From the NCBI RefSeq assembly GCF_040702995.1, contig NZ_CP159992.1:3931501-3995500 (forward strand): 64,000 bases of DNA, written 5' to 3'. Under the pieces are notes generated by a model that made no database searches, was not told the origin of the DNA, and worked only from the letters and a program-made list of their open reading frames with translations. This document shows positions 1 through 8,172 of this stretch, piece by piece; the stretch's first letter is position 1; each line of letters opens with the position of its first letter. The DNA is from Paenibacillus sp. AN1007. GTDB lineage: Bacteria > Bacillota > Bacilli > Paenibacillales > Paenibacillaceae. Made by a program: the position numbers and the translations under genes.

Positions 1-399
1 GAAAGCATCCGAACCGATGAGGCTTGATACGACATTACCTGTGATAACCACCAAAGGTACGGAATCCATATACGCCGTTGCAATGCCTGTAACAAGGTTC
101 GTAGCACCCGGACCAGAGGTTGCGATGCAGACCCCCACTTTGCCGCTCGCACGGGCATAACCGTCAGCCGCGTGAATGGCACCTTGCTCGTGACGAGTCA
201 AAACGTGTTTGAAATCTTCAAAACCATACATCGCATCGTAAATGTACAATACTGCTCCGCCTGGATAACCGAAGACACAATCCACACCTTCAAGCAGCAA
301 ACTTCTCAGCAGAATCTCGGAACCGCTAATGACCTCCGGCTTCATCCATTTTTCACGTAATTCATCTGTTGATCGTACTTCTGGAATTTGAGCTCCCAT
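1..399 (-). CDS. ilvB: Acetolactate synthase large subunit, N-terminal part (cut by window start)
   Basis: Encodes the N-terminal 133 residues of the thiamine-diphosphate enzyme that condenses pyruvate (or pyruvate plus 2-oxobutyrate) in branched-chain amino acid synthesis. Visible are the PYR-domain stretch [15 protein letters not shown], the ThDP-activating glutamate in [18 protein letters not shown], and [13 protein letters not shown], all typical of AHAS large subunits. The ATG at 397-399 is preceded by GGGGAGGATGACTG, a strong ribosome binding site. The gene runs off the left edge. It follows a leucine-type T-box, so it is probably the first gene of an ilv-leu operon controlled by charged leucyl-tRNA. 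Confidence 0.95.
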   Translation of the reverse strand, partial: MGAQIPEVRSTDELREKWMKPEVISGSEILLRSLLLEGVDCVFGYPGGAVLYIYDAMYGFEDFKHVLTRHEQGAIHAADGYARASGKVGVCIATSGPGATNLVTGIATAYMDSVPLVVITGNVVSSLIGSDAF

Positions 400-444
400 C
401 AGTCATCCTCCCCTCGGAATTTACACCATTCTGACATTCAAAGT

Positions 445-808
445 TACAAAAAAAACCTTCCATCCCTGCAAACAAGTTCATGCTTGCGAGGGACGAAAGG
501 TTATCGCTTCCGTGGTACCACCCAACTTTGTCCGAAATTTCGCAATAACGGACCTTACCAGGTATAACAAAACGATGTTCAAACGAACACAGTCGTCTCC
601 CATACCTGTTGTCTGTAACGCAGACTTACGATTCCCCCTAATACGCAAGGATTTGACGATCCAATGCTTTTCAGGAAAACAGCTCCGAGGTGAGCTCGTA
701 TATAAGGGATAATGGTGGTGGTTTCAGCAAATCCAGCCACTCTCTGAGCAAAAGAGCCCTTAAAACTTCGTCCTCTTCATAGCCGATAAAATATTCTCGT
801 TAAATGTT
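445..808 (-). ncRNA. T-box leader (tRNA-Leu specificity) upstream of ilvB
   Basis: On the minus strand the leader holds the T-box core GGGTGGTACCACGG (about 511-524), the AGAGAG element of stem I near 740, and a distal stem I segment GAGCTCACCTCGGAGC in which CTC (692-694) sits where the specifier codon is expected. CUC is a leucine codon, as in other ilv-leu T-boxes. The terminator follows: a long stem (455-473 with 484-502) and a T run at 448-457. Uncharged tRNA-Leu should stabilise the antiterminator and allow ilvB transcription. The specifier assignment is by alignment in the head, not by folding software. Confidence 0.92.
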
Positions 809-814
809 AGGAAC

Positions 815-844
815 ATTATATGATTCCTCCAACCGATAAGTCAA
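815..844 (-). promoter_or_regulatory. Sigma-A promoter of the T-box/ilvB transcript
   Basis: Minus strand: TTGACT (-35, 839-844), an 18-base spacer and TATAAT (-10, 815-820). Transcription would start near 808, just ahead of the stem I base of the T-box. Confidence 0.8.
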
Positions 845-997
845 TACCTGTTTTTGATAAAATTGTACAAACCTCTTTTTGCAGGCTCTCTTCACCCTAT
901 TTTAACCCTGAGCCTCCGCCTTCATACAGTCACCTTTTATCTCGCCTCAGGCATAGGATATACAGGCTGCACAACTGGCCCTGAAAGGAGGCTCCGC

Positions 998-1444
998 ATG
1001 ATTATTCGTCAGCGTTCATCCAAACTGGATGACGGCGCCATTATGAAGCTGATTGACACGCAGCTTGTTCCTCTATCACATATGAGTGAGAAGGAGATCC
1101 ATAAAATACGCAAAGAAATACCCCTGCGGATGAACAGGGGCATGACCTTTGTCATCTCGCCGGAGCCAAATCAAGCTGCTGTCGCATTCATTCATTTTCT
1201 CATGCATGGAGAACTGCTCTACGTCGATATGATGGCCGTGAGCACCAAAGAACAGCGCAAGCGTTACGGACAGACGTTACTGCATAAAGCAGAAAGCTTT
1301 GCGGTATCTCGCGGCTGCCGAAAATCCAAAGTTATGGTAGACGAGGGCAACACAAAAGGATTTCAGTTTTACCAAAAAAACGGATATCAAAACCTAAGAT
1401 ATATTATGATGAGCCGCTGTTACGAAATGGAAAAAAGACTCTAG
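998..1444 (+). CDS. GNAT family N-acetyltransferase
   Basis: A 148-residue single-domain GNAT protein. The acetyl-CoA loop is in degenerate form (EQRKRYGQTLLHKAE, about residues 84-98), after the beta-4 strand LLYVDMMAVST. The C-terminal YQKNGYQNLRYIMMSR segment is the usual beta-6/7 end. The ATG at 998 was chosen because AAAGGAG lies seven bases upstream; the frame stays open further upstream but without a better site. The substrate cannot be told. It stands alone between the divergent ilvB leader and a convergent gene. Confidence 0.8.
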   Translation: MIIRQRSSKLDDGAIMKLIDTQLVPLSHMSEKEIHKIRKEIPLRMNRGMTFVISPEPNQAAVAFIHFLMHGELLYVDMMAVSTKEQRKRYGQTLLHKAESFAVSRGCRKSKVMVDEGNTKGFQFYQKNGYQNLRYIMMSRCYEMEKRL

Positions 1445-1450
1445 TATCTT

Positions 1451-1825
1451 CTAGAAAATGCCTGGTGGTCTAGGACCTGGACCATAAGGACCGTATCCTG
1501 GACCCGGGCCATATCCCGGTCCCGGACCATAACCGGGTCCATAACCAGGACCGTATCCAGGTTTCGGACCCGAACCATACCCCGGACCGTAACCAGGGCC
1601 TGGACCATAAGCGTAAGGCAGCGTTGCAATCGCCAGTAAATCAAACAATACCAGAGGTAAAATGGCCTTGGTACGTACTTTTTTTCCACCGAGACGCTTG
1701 AGAACCAGTTTGCTGCCTGATACTTTTAGCAGTTTCCCTGTAACCCGAGTACCGTCTTTTTTGATCGCAACAATGTTTTTGCCTATGAGTTTCATCGCTT
1801 CAGTACGCGTGACATGTTTTTTCAT
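1451..1825 (-). CDS. Small protein with Sm-like N-terminus and Gly-Pro-Tyr-rich tail
   Basis: 124 residues starting at an ATG preceded by GGAGGAGGG. Residues 1-50 are basic and contain IGKNIVAIKKDGTRVTGKLL, a pattern like small SH3/Sm-like barrels. A short hydrophobic stretch follows (ILPLVLFDLLAIATLP), then about 50 residues of Tyr-Gly-Pro-Gly repeats ending in PPGIF. The DNA of the tail is itself a degenerate tandem repeat. Such tails occur in spore-coat and surface proteins, so a coat or envelope role is possible but unproven. It lies downstream of the nucleoside importer, beyond that operon's terminator. Confidence 0.75.
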   Translation of the reverse strand: MKKHVTRTEAMKLIGKNIVAIKKDGTRVTGKLLKVSGSKLVLKRLGGKKVRTKAILPLVLFDLLAIATLPYAYGPGPGYGPGYGSGPKPGYGPGYGPGYGPGPGYGPGPGYGPYGPGPRPPGIF

Positions 1826-1930
1826 ACTATCCCTCCTCCTCGGATCATTCAAAACAGTGTATTCGTCCAAGACTGGATTCGCCTGTTTCTTTGTCCATAC
1901 CGAAAAAGTTGGGTGCTTAGAAACAAATAC

Positions 1931-1957
1931 AAAAAAGGCCCGCTCGATTGCGGACCT
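1931..1957 (-). terminator. Rho-independent terminator of the nup operon
   Basis: Minus strand: stem AGGTCCGC / GCGGGCCT (eight pairs, one G-T) followed by TTTTTT. It lies between nupQ and the Gly-Pro-Tyr gene. Confidence 0.85.
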
Positions 1958-2002
1958 CTTGTGTATAACGTATTCCTGATACAGCATTAAATCATATATT
2001 TA

Positions 2003-2965
2003 TTACCTCTTACCCGGATCATACGGTTCTCCCAGTGCAGATGGCGCCGAAGAACGTCCCACTGCTGCTACAAGCACAATAAGTGTCAGCAAGTAAGGCA
2101 GCATGTAGATAATTTCCTGGGGAATACTTTGGGTCCATTCAAAATTTTGCACATAGTTTCGAATGGCTTGAGAAAATCCGAAAAATGCCGCTGCTCCAAA
2201 AGCCCCGATCGGATTCCACTTACCAAAGATCATCGCTGCTATGGCAATAAAACCTTGTCCCGATACCGTGTTGTGCGAAAAAGTCCCTGTCGTCGTCAGT
2301 GTAATGGCTGCGCCGCCAACGGCTGCAAGTGCTCCACTGATCATCACACCGATATAACGGTAACGACGCACTTTAATACCTACTGTATCGGCCGCACTTG
2401 GATGTTCACCCACTGCACGCAGACGAAGGCCAAAAGGTGTTTTGAACATAATGTAATAGGTCAAAAACACAAATAATATTGCCAAATACGTTGGTGGATA
2501 AACATTTTTGAAGAGCGCTTCTCCGAGCAAAGGAATATCCTCAAGAAAAGGCACATTGAATTTGTTAAATCCTTGAACCAGAGGTGAATCTCCAGAACCT
2601 TCAAACAGCAGTTTTACCATGTACAGCGTACTTCCTGCTGCCAAAAAGTTAATTACGATACCGCTGATAATTTGGTCAGCTTTAAACGTGATCGAGGCCA
2701 CTGCATGAATAAGTGAAACGAGCACACCAATGACTATAGCAAGCAGGACTCCCATCCATGCTGCTGTCGTTCCGCCCATACCCGCTTCCTGAGCATAGTG
2801 AGCCCCAATACCGGCCGCAAAAGCACCGAACACCATAAAACCTTCGAGACCAAGGTTTGTTACTCCGGATTTTTCCGAGAAAATCCCCCCGAGGGAAGCA
2901 AAAATCAATGCCGTAGCAAAGACAAGCGTCGTATTAATAATTTGCCCGATTGTCAACAAGTCCAT
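2003..2965 (-). CDS. nupQ: Nucleoside ABC transporter permease
   Basis: 320-residue polytopic membrane protein of the BPD_transp_2 (LivH/RbsC-like) superfamily. Recognisable family segments are GGIFSEKSGVTNLGLEG near the N-terminus and FGLRLRAVGEHPSAADTVGI in the cytoplasmic coupling region. In Bacillus subtilis the equivalent NupQ pairs with NupP to import nucleosides such as guanosine. The gene begins immediately after the nupP stop codon (2966), indicating translational coupling, and is the last gene of the operon before the terminator at 1931-1957. Confidence 0.9.
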   Translation of the reverse strand: MDLLTIGQIINTTLVFATALIFASLGGIFSEKSGVTNLGLEGFMVFGAFAAGIGAHYAQEAGMGGTTAAWMGVLLAIVIGVLVSLIHAVASITFKADQIISGIVINFLAAGSTLYMVKLLFEGSGDSPLVQGFNKFNVPFLEDIPLLGEALFKNVYPPTYLAILFVFLTYYIMFKTPFGLRLRAVGEHPSAADTVGIKVRRYRYIGVMISGALAAVGGAAITLTTTGTFSHNTVSGQGFIAIAAMIFGKWNPIGAFGAAAFFGFSQAIRNYVQNFEWTQSIPQEIIYMLPYLLTLIVLVAAVGRSSAPSALGEPYDPGKR

Positions 2966-4045
2966 CTACAACACCTTCTCTTTCTTGCGCTTGGAATAGA
3001 ACGGTTTAAGAATCCAGCGCACGATGCCTTGTGCTGCAATGAAAAAGATAATCGAACCGATGACAATCCGAATAATCTCCGGCGGTACATCCGCAGCAAA
3101 GCTCATTCCTGCTGAACCGTATGTGAGAGTTCCGAATAGAACTGCCCCCAGCAATACACCAAATGGATGATTCAAACCAATCAATGCTACGGCTATACCA
3201 TCAAATCCTGTTCCAGGTGAACCCGTCATTAAGGATTGATAGTGGAATACACCCAAAATTTGAAAAGCGCCGCCCAAACCTGCAAGCATACCGCTAATAA
3301 ACATCGCTTTTACAATATTTCGATTAACACTCATCCCTGCATATTCTGCTGCGTTCGAGTTGAGACCTACAGCGCGAATTTCAAAACCCTGCTTCGTTTT
3401 CCACATATAAATATAAAAGACTACAGCCATCACGATCGCAATCAACGTTCCCATATGAACGCGGGAGTCCCCCATTAATTCAGAAAGCCAAGTCAAACTA
3501 ATGGATGCCGTGTCGCTGATATCTGCTGAACGATTGTCGCCTGGAAGCAGTAAGAACTGTCTTACGATAAGGTTCGCCAGATACAATCCGATCCAGTTGA
3601 GCATAATACTGCTGATTACTTCATTAACTCCGCGAGCAGCCTTCAAATAACCTGCAATGGCAGCCCAAAGTCCGCCAAACACCGCCCCCGCAATCAACGC
3701 CAGAGGCGCGTGAATATAAATAGGCAGGCCTGCGAACTTCACACCTACGAAGGTAGCAGCAGTCATACCTACGAGAAACTGTCCTTCGCCCCCAATATTA
3801 AACAGTCCGGCGCGAGCGGCAAAAGCAAACGCGAGCCCTGTCATGATGAGTGGTGTCATCTCACGAACAGCTTCACCGAAGTTGTACATATCGCCAAACA
3901 CCTTTTTAAACAACGCACCATACGCTTCAAATGGGTTATATCCACCAATCATCATAACAATTCCCCCGAGAATGAGTCCCATCAGAATCGCCACGACTGG
4001 CATAATAAATGAATCCCGGGTAAACCATTTTAATACTTTATTCAT
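2966..4045 (-). CDS. nupP: Nucleoside ABC transporter permease
   Basis: 359-residue membrane permease with about eight hydrophobic segments. The stretch ARAGLFNIGGEGQFLVG and the coupling segment QGFEIRAVGLNSNAAEYAG mark it as the NupP-type partner of nupQ. The N-terminus (VLKWFTRDSFIMPVVAILMG) is a first membrane segment after a short basic leader. Its start overlaps the end of nupO by eight bases, so synthesis of ATPase and permease is coupled. Role inferred from family and gene order nupN-nupO-nupP-nupQ. Confidence 0.9.
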   Translation of the reverse strand: MNKVLKWFTRDSFIMPVVAILMGLILGGIVMMIGGYNPFEAYGALFKKVFGDMYNFGEAVREMTPLIMTGLAFAFAARAGLFNIGGEGQFLVGMTAATFVGVKFAGLPIYIHAPLALIAGAVFGGLWAAIAGYLKAARGVNEVISSIMLNWIGLYLANLIVRQFLLLPGDNRSADISDTASISLTWLSELMGDSRVHMGTLIAIVMAVVFYIYMWKTKQGFEIRAVGLNSNAAEYAGMSVNRNIVKAMFISGMLAGLGGAFQILGVFHYQSLMTGSPGTGFDGIAVALIGLNHPFGVLLGAVLFGTLTYGSAGMSFAADVPPEIIRIVIGSIIFFIAAQGIVRWILKPFYSKRKKEKVL

Positions 4046-5576
4046 GCACAGTACCTCTCTTTTGGGTGCTGCCCGCCATCATCAAGCCGAGCTCCCTGTC
4101 ATTGGTTTCTTCCGGCAGCACCTCACCTACGATCTGTCCTTCGTAGATCACCGCAATGCGGTCCGAAACGTTCATGATCTCATCCAACTCGAACGAAATA
4201 AGCAGCACGGCCTTCCCCTGGTCTCGTTGTGCGATCAATTGCTTCTGTACAAACTCGATAGCTCCTACGTCCAGTCCACGAGTTGGCTGAGCCGCAATCA
4301 GCAATTCAGGGTTTTTATCGACCTCACGGGCGATAATGGCCTTCTGCTGGTTTCCTCCGGACAGCGAACGCGCTTTTGTCTCGATGCTCGGTGTACGCAC
4401 GTCAAATGCTTCAACAAGCCGCTTGGCCTGCTTTTTGATTGCCTCAAAGTTAAGGAAACCTTTGCGCGTATACGGTTCCTTGTAATATGACTCCAGAACG
4501 ATATTTTCGCTCACCGAAAAATCCAGAACAAGCCCATGCTTATGTCTGTCCTCTGGAATGTGTGCGACACCCGCCTCGGATATATGACGCGGAGAGTGGT
4601 TGGACAGTTCTTTCCCCTGCAGGCGGATTGATCCACTGTCGACTTTACGCAGGCCAGTAAGAGCTTCAATTAATTCACTCTGGCCATTACCGTCAACGCC
4701 GGCAATACCGACAATTTCTCCGGCACGCACATTCAGATTGAATTCGTTCAGTACTGCGATTCCTTCTTTGTTTTTGGACATCAACTTGCTGACCTCAAGC
4801 ACATTGGCTCCAGGCGTGGCAGGCTTCTTGTCCACTTTGAACGTAACGTTGCGGCCAACCATTTTCTCTGCCAGTTCATTCGGATTCGTTTCCGATGTTT
4901 TGACGGAATCAATGACCTTGCCACGACGAATAATGGTTACTGTATCCGAAATCTCCATGATTTCTTTCAGCTTATGGGTAATGAGAATAATCGACTTGCC
5001 TTCTGCAACAAGTTTTTTCATGATAACCATCAGCTCTTTGATTTCCTGCGGTGTAAGTACCGCTGTAGGTTCATCGAAGATCAGAATGTCCGCACCGCGG
5101 TACAATGTTTTAACAATCTCAACACGCTGCTGCATACCGACAGAGATATCATGAATTTTGGCATGAGGGTTAACCTTAAGCCCATACTGCTCGGACAATC
5201 GCTGTACTTCTGCAGCAGCCTTTTTATAGTTAATATTGAGACCCTTCTTAGGCTCGGATCCCAAAATAATGTTCTCTGTTACCGTGAACGGCTGTACAAG
5301 CTTAAAATGCTGATGCACCATACCGATGCCAAGATCGATTGCCCGGTTAGGACTATCGATGATGACAGGTTTGCCATTCACTTCAATGGAACCTTCATCT
5401 GGCTGATAGAGACCAAAAACAATATTCATTAATGTTGACTTACCAGCGCCGTTTTCGCCCAGTAGAGCATGAATCTCGCCTTTCTGAAGCTGAAGGCTGA
5501 TGGCGTCGTTGGCAACAATGCCTGGGAAACGCTTCGTTATCTGTTTCAACTCAACGACGGGGGTTGCTGCACCCAT
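4038..5576 (-). CDS. nupO: Nucleoside ABC transporter ATP-binding protein (two nucleotide-binding domains)
   Basis: 512-residue fused ATPase. Domain 1 has Walker A GENGAGKST, the signature-like SVGMQQRVEI and Walker B ILIFDEPTAVLTP. Domain 2 has a degenerate Walker A (GVDGNGQSE), the signature LSGGNQQKAI and LLIAAQPTRGLDVGA. This asymmetric arrangement is normal for RbsA/NupO-type ATPases, in which only one site hydrolyses efficiently. It energises nucleoside import with NupP/NupQ at the cytoplasmic face. It lies about 300 bases after the binding-protein gene, with a hairpin between. Confidence 0.93.
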   Translation of the reverse strand: MGAATPVVELKQITKRFPGIVANDAISLQLQKGEIHALLGENGAGKSTLMNIVFGLYQPDEGSIEVNGKPVIIDSPNRAIDLGIGMVHQHFKLVQPFTVTENIILGSEPKKGLNINYKKAAAEVQRLSEQYGLKVNPHAKIHDISVGMQQRVEIVKTLYRGADILIFDEPTAVLTPQEIKELMVIMKKLVAEGKSIILITHKLKEIMEISDTVTIIRRGKVIDSVKTSETNPNELAEKMVGRNVTFKVDKKPATPGANVLEVSKLMSKNKEGIAVLNEFNLNVRAGEIVGIAGVDGNGQSELIEALTGLRKVDSGSIRLQGKELSNHSPRHISEAGVAHIPEDRHKHGLVLDFSVSENIVLESYYKEPYTRKGFLNFEAIKKQAKRLVEAFDVRTPSIETKARSLSGGNQQKAIIAREVDKNPELLIAAQPTRGLDVGAIEFVQKQLIAQRDQGKAVLLISFELDEIMNVSDRIAVIYEGQIVGEVLPEETNDRELGLMMAGSTQKRGTVHE

Positions 5577-5827
5577 GTAATCACCCTTATAACTGATATA
5601 GTGTGGTTCCGCAAACGTAAAAAAAACGTCTATCGACGTACTTTATGGAAGAAAGATCGCACTTTACTGAAATTTTTCTTGCGATAATACAGTTGTTCAG
5701 CTCCGCTGAAAATATCTTAAAACTCTATTATCTTAAGAAAAGCTCCGATCCGGAGCAGTGTTACAAATGTCACCTTGTACAAATGTTATGATGGCTTGAT
5801 CAAATGTTCCTGTCTTTACAATCACAA

Positions 5828-5845
5828 GGCCGGTCAAGACCGGCC
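5828..5845 (-). other. Intercistronic GC-rich hairpin between nupN and nupO
   Basis: Perfect eight-pair stem GGCCGGTC / GACCGGCC with a two-base loop, 39 bases after the nupN stop. The following minus-strand bases (TTGTGATTGT) are only partly T-rich, so it may act as an mRNA-stabilising hairpin or weak attenuator that lets the abundant binding protein be made in excess over the ATPase and permeases. Both readings are inference. Confidence 0.6.
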
Positions 5846-5883
5846 CTGATAATTATATTCAGCAATTTCAAACACCTGCATTA

Positions 5884-6923
5884 TTACTCTTTAGGTACTT
5901 TGATTTCGCCGCTGATGATTTTTTCTTTGTATTCGTCAACTTTGGCCAAAACGTCAGGCTTCACGTTTTTACTGGAAGTATCTGCAATGCCTACGCCGTT
6001 ATCTTTCAAAGTCAATGTTTCTGCTCCACCTTTGAATGTTCCGTCAATCACTTCTTTATTAACACGTTTAACTGCTTCATCCACTTTTTTAATCATGGAA
6101 GTCAGCGTTACTTCATCACCGAACTCCAGGGATTGGTCCTTATCGACACCGATTACCCATACATCCTGACCTTGTTTCTTACGAGCATCTGCTTCTTTAA
6201 ACACACCGTTACCAGTTGCACCTGAAGCGTGGAAAATGATGTCTACGCCTTGGTTGTACAATGTAGCAGCTGAGCTTTACCCAGGTCAGGCTTGTCAAAA
6301 GCACCTGTGTAGTTTGGAATAAATTGAGCGTCAGGGTTAACTGCTTTAACCCCTTCTCTGAAACCTACTTCAAACTTTTTAATCAGTGTGCTCTCTGCTC
6401 CGCCTACAAAACCAACTTTATTTGTTTTTGTTGTCAAACCAGCAACAACACCTACGAGGAAAGAACCTTCTTCTTCAGCGAATGTTACGGATTTCACGTT
6501 AGGTGCATCCACTACGCTGTCGATGATTGCAAGTTTGGCATCCGGATTTTGATCAGCTACTGCTTTGATCGCTTTTTCCAACTGATAACCGATACCCCAA
6601 GTCAGGTTATATCCACCTTTAACAAATTCGTTCAAGTTTGGAATATATTCTTCATCCGATTTACTTTGCAGGTATTTAACTTTTGCACCTGTTTCTGTAT
6701 TGGTTGCTTGAAGAGCTTCCCAAGCGGATTGGTTAAAGGACTTGTCGTTTACGCCGCCTACGTCAGTAACCATACCGATTTGAATATCGGATTTGGCTTC
6801 GCTTGCAGCACCGCCGTTGTTTCCACCAGCGTTTGATTCTTCTTTCGGTTTGCTTCCGCATCCTGCGAGCATGACCGATACTGCCAGCAGCATCACCAGA
6901 GACAAGCTGAGCATTTTTTTCAT
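5884..6923 (-). pseudogene. nupN: BMP-family nucleoside-binding lipoprotein, interrupted by a -1 frameshift
   Basis: Encodes the extracytoplasmic nucleoside-binding lipoprotein of the importer. The N-terminal signal peptide ends in lipobox LAGC (residues 18-21), followed by a Ser/Gly/Asn-rich linker. BMP-family stretches include MVTDVGGVNDKSFNQSAWE, SFLVGVVAGL and, after the break, DIIFHASGATGNGVF. The frame is lost at 6268-6272: one frame runs into LLHCTTKA-stop, while the family continues one base out of phase as AATLYNQGVDIIFHASG. A single missing G would restore about 346 residues. Either a real recent mutation or a sequencing/assembly error; as written, the importer lacks a full binding protein. 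Confidence 0.85.
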
Positions 6924-7072
6924 TTCTCTTTTTCCCCCTTAATAATATGTCCCTTTCAAATCTTGTCTGCACTGCACGGACCAACAGATAGGGAAACAGG
7001 TTAGAAGCGGAATGTTTGGTTAATTGGAATGAAAAGCGCATTCTTATCTTCACAACATCTGCTCATCTGTCG

Positions 7073-7086
7073 AAAAACCGAACATT
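7073..7086. promoter_or_regulatory. PurBox-like site (PurR operator)
   Basis: AAAAACCGAACATT matches the Bacillus PurBox pattern AWWWCCGAACWWT. A weaker inverted partner (AATGTTTGGTTAA) lies at about 7013-7025. The spacing differs from the classical paired PurBoxes 16-17 bases apart. PurR control of a nucleoside importer would make physiological sense. Confidence 0.5.
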
Positions 7087-7124
7087 ATGACCCGAAAAGA
7101 AAAATTTAGGACTGACCTACTAGA

Positions 7125-7171
7125 GGTGATTATACAATCAACCAGTGTTAAAATCCAGATGTATAATCACC
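7125..7171. repeat. Perfect 12-base inverted repeat
   Basis: GGTGATTATACA at 7125-7136 and its exact complement TGTATAATCACC at 7160-7171, separated by 23 bases. It could be two operator half-sites or the stem of a leader RNA. Confidence 0.7.
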
Positions 7172-7200
7172 AAAGTTCACTTATTTTTGTACTTTTTTTA

Positions 7201-7215
7201 TTGAAAGCGCTTAAT
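7201..7215. promoter_or_regulatory. cre-like site (CcpA)
   Basis: TTGAAAGCGCTTAAT fits the Bacillus cre pattern WTGAAARCGYTTWNN at every defined position. It lies upstream of the nup operon, which suggests carbon catabolite control. Inference from the motif only. Confidence 0.6.
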
Positions 7216-7454
7216 AATTTAACGTTTTAACACACTAACGTTACAGCGATGTGATGTTGTGTAACAAACACTTACCATCACTCCCCTTATGCATCGCAAA
7301 AGAGGCGTGTTTCTTTGCATTATTCCACCGTTCGTATTTTATGTAGTGTCATGTTGTGTTATTCACTAAGGAGCATCGCAATTTGTGCTCTTATCTCCTG
7401 ATGCTGCGATGTATCTAGGTTGTTCTTCCTACGCTGTTCTTATTCTCCAATCCG

Positions 7455-7482
7455 TAAAAAAAGCCGCCGTAGTACGGCGGCT
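7455..7482 (-). terminator. Terminator of infC-rpmI-rplT
   Basis: Minus strand: AAGCCGCCGTACTACGGCGGCTT hairpin followed by TTTTT, 14 bases after the rplT stop. Confidence 0.92.
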
Positions 7483-7496
7483 TACATTATACAGAT

Positions 7497-7856
7497 TTAA
7501 GCGTTGATTTTGCCTTTAGCTACAGTCGCCAAAGAGTTGAACGCATTGATGTCATTAACGGCCAGATCAGCCAACATTTTGCGGTTCATGTCTACTCCAG
7601 CAAGTTTCAATCCGTGGATCAGTTTGTTGTAAGACAAACCGTTCATACGTGCTGCAGCATTGATACGAACGATCCACAGTCTGCGGAAGTTACGTTTCGT
7701 GTTGCGACGGTCACGGTATGCGTATACCAAGGATTTCATTACTTGCTCATTAGCTGTTTTAAAGATACGGTGTTTGGAACCGAAATAACCTCTTGCCAGT
7801 TTCAAAACCTTTTTATGACGACGACGTACTACAAAACCGCCTTTTACTCTTGCCAT
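7497..7856 (-). CDS. rplT: 50S ribosomal protein L20
   Basis: 119 residues, the standard length. The basic RNA-binding N-terminal tail ([20 protein letters not shown]) and core ([19 protein letters not shown]) are diagnostic. L20 binds 23S rRNA early in large-subunit assembly, and in Bacillales also represses its own operon through the infC leader. The start at MARVKG is set by GGGAGG nine bases upstream; the longer open frame is not used. Last gene of the operon, followed by a strong terminator. Confidence 0.98.
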   Translation of the reverse strand: MARVKGGFVVRRRHKKVLKLARGYFGSKHRIFKTANEQVMKSLVYAYRDRRNTKRNFRRLWIVRINAAARMNGLSYNKLIHGLKLAGVDMNRKMLADLAVNDINAFNSLATVAKGKINA

Positions 7857-7944
7857 ATTAAAGAACCTCCCAAATAAATATAAATGTATCCGTGGTATGT
7901 GTATGGCCGAAGCCAATCCCCCGTACGGAATCTAGTATTTTGAA

Positions 7945-8148
7945 TTAACCTTTCAGGTTAGCCAAACCTTGTTTCAAACGTCTCACGTCACCTGCAGCCA
8001 TAACCGGGTTACCGTTCAGAACGCGCTTCGCACGTTTGGATTTGTGAGAAAGCAAGTGGTTTTTGTGAGCTTTGTAACGAAGGACTTTACCGGAACCGGT
8101 AATTTTGAAGCGTCCTTTCAAACTGCTGTGTGTTTTCATTTTAGGCAT
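7945..8148 (-). CDS. rpmI: 50S ribosomal protein L35
   Basis: 67 residues with the L35 signature PKMKTHSSLKGRFKITGSGK and a very basic middle (HLLSHKSKRAKR). It is a small structural protein of the large subunit. It sits between infC and rplT in the conserved bacterial order, with an AGGAGG ribosome binding site just upstream. Confidence 0.98.
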   Translation of the reverse strand: MPKMKTHSSLKGRFKITGSGKVLRYKAHKNHLLSHKSKRAKRVLNGNPVMAAGDVRRLKQGLANLKG

Positions 8149-8172
8149 ATTGTGTTTCCTCCTCCAATGTTA

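Larger units (their letters stand above)
6924..7454. other. Regulatory intergenic region ahead of nupN
   Basis: About 530 AT-rich bases with no credible gene. It holds a PurBox-like site, a perfect 12-base inverted repeat and a cre-like site, listed separately. I did not find one clearly best sigma-A promoter; TATAAT at 7162-7167 reads on the plus strand, and the mirror repeat gives TATAAT on the minus strand near 7129-7134. Confidence 0.55.

Noticed and set aside
1500..1600. CRISPR-like repeats in the Gly-Pro-Tyr region
   Set aside because: The repeats are short, in frame and coding for Tyr-Gly-Pro units, with no spacers.
3843..4490. 215-residue plus-strand open frame across nupP/nupO
   Set aside because: Spans the overlap of two coupled importer genes on the other strand; no ribosome binding site.
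7125..7171. Purine riboswitch in the nup leader
   Set aside because: The conserved purine-aptamer core bases are not present; only an inverted repeat is seen.
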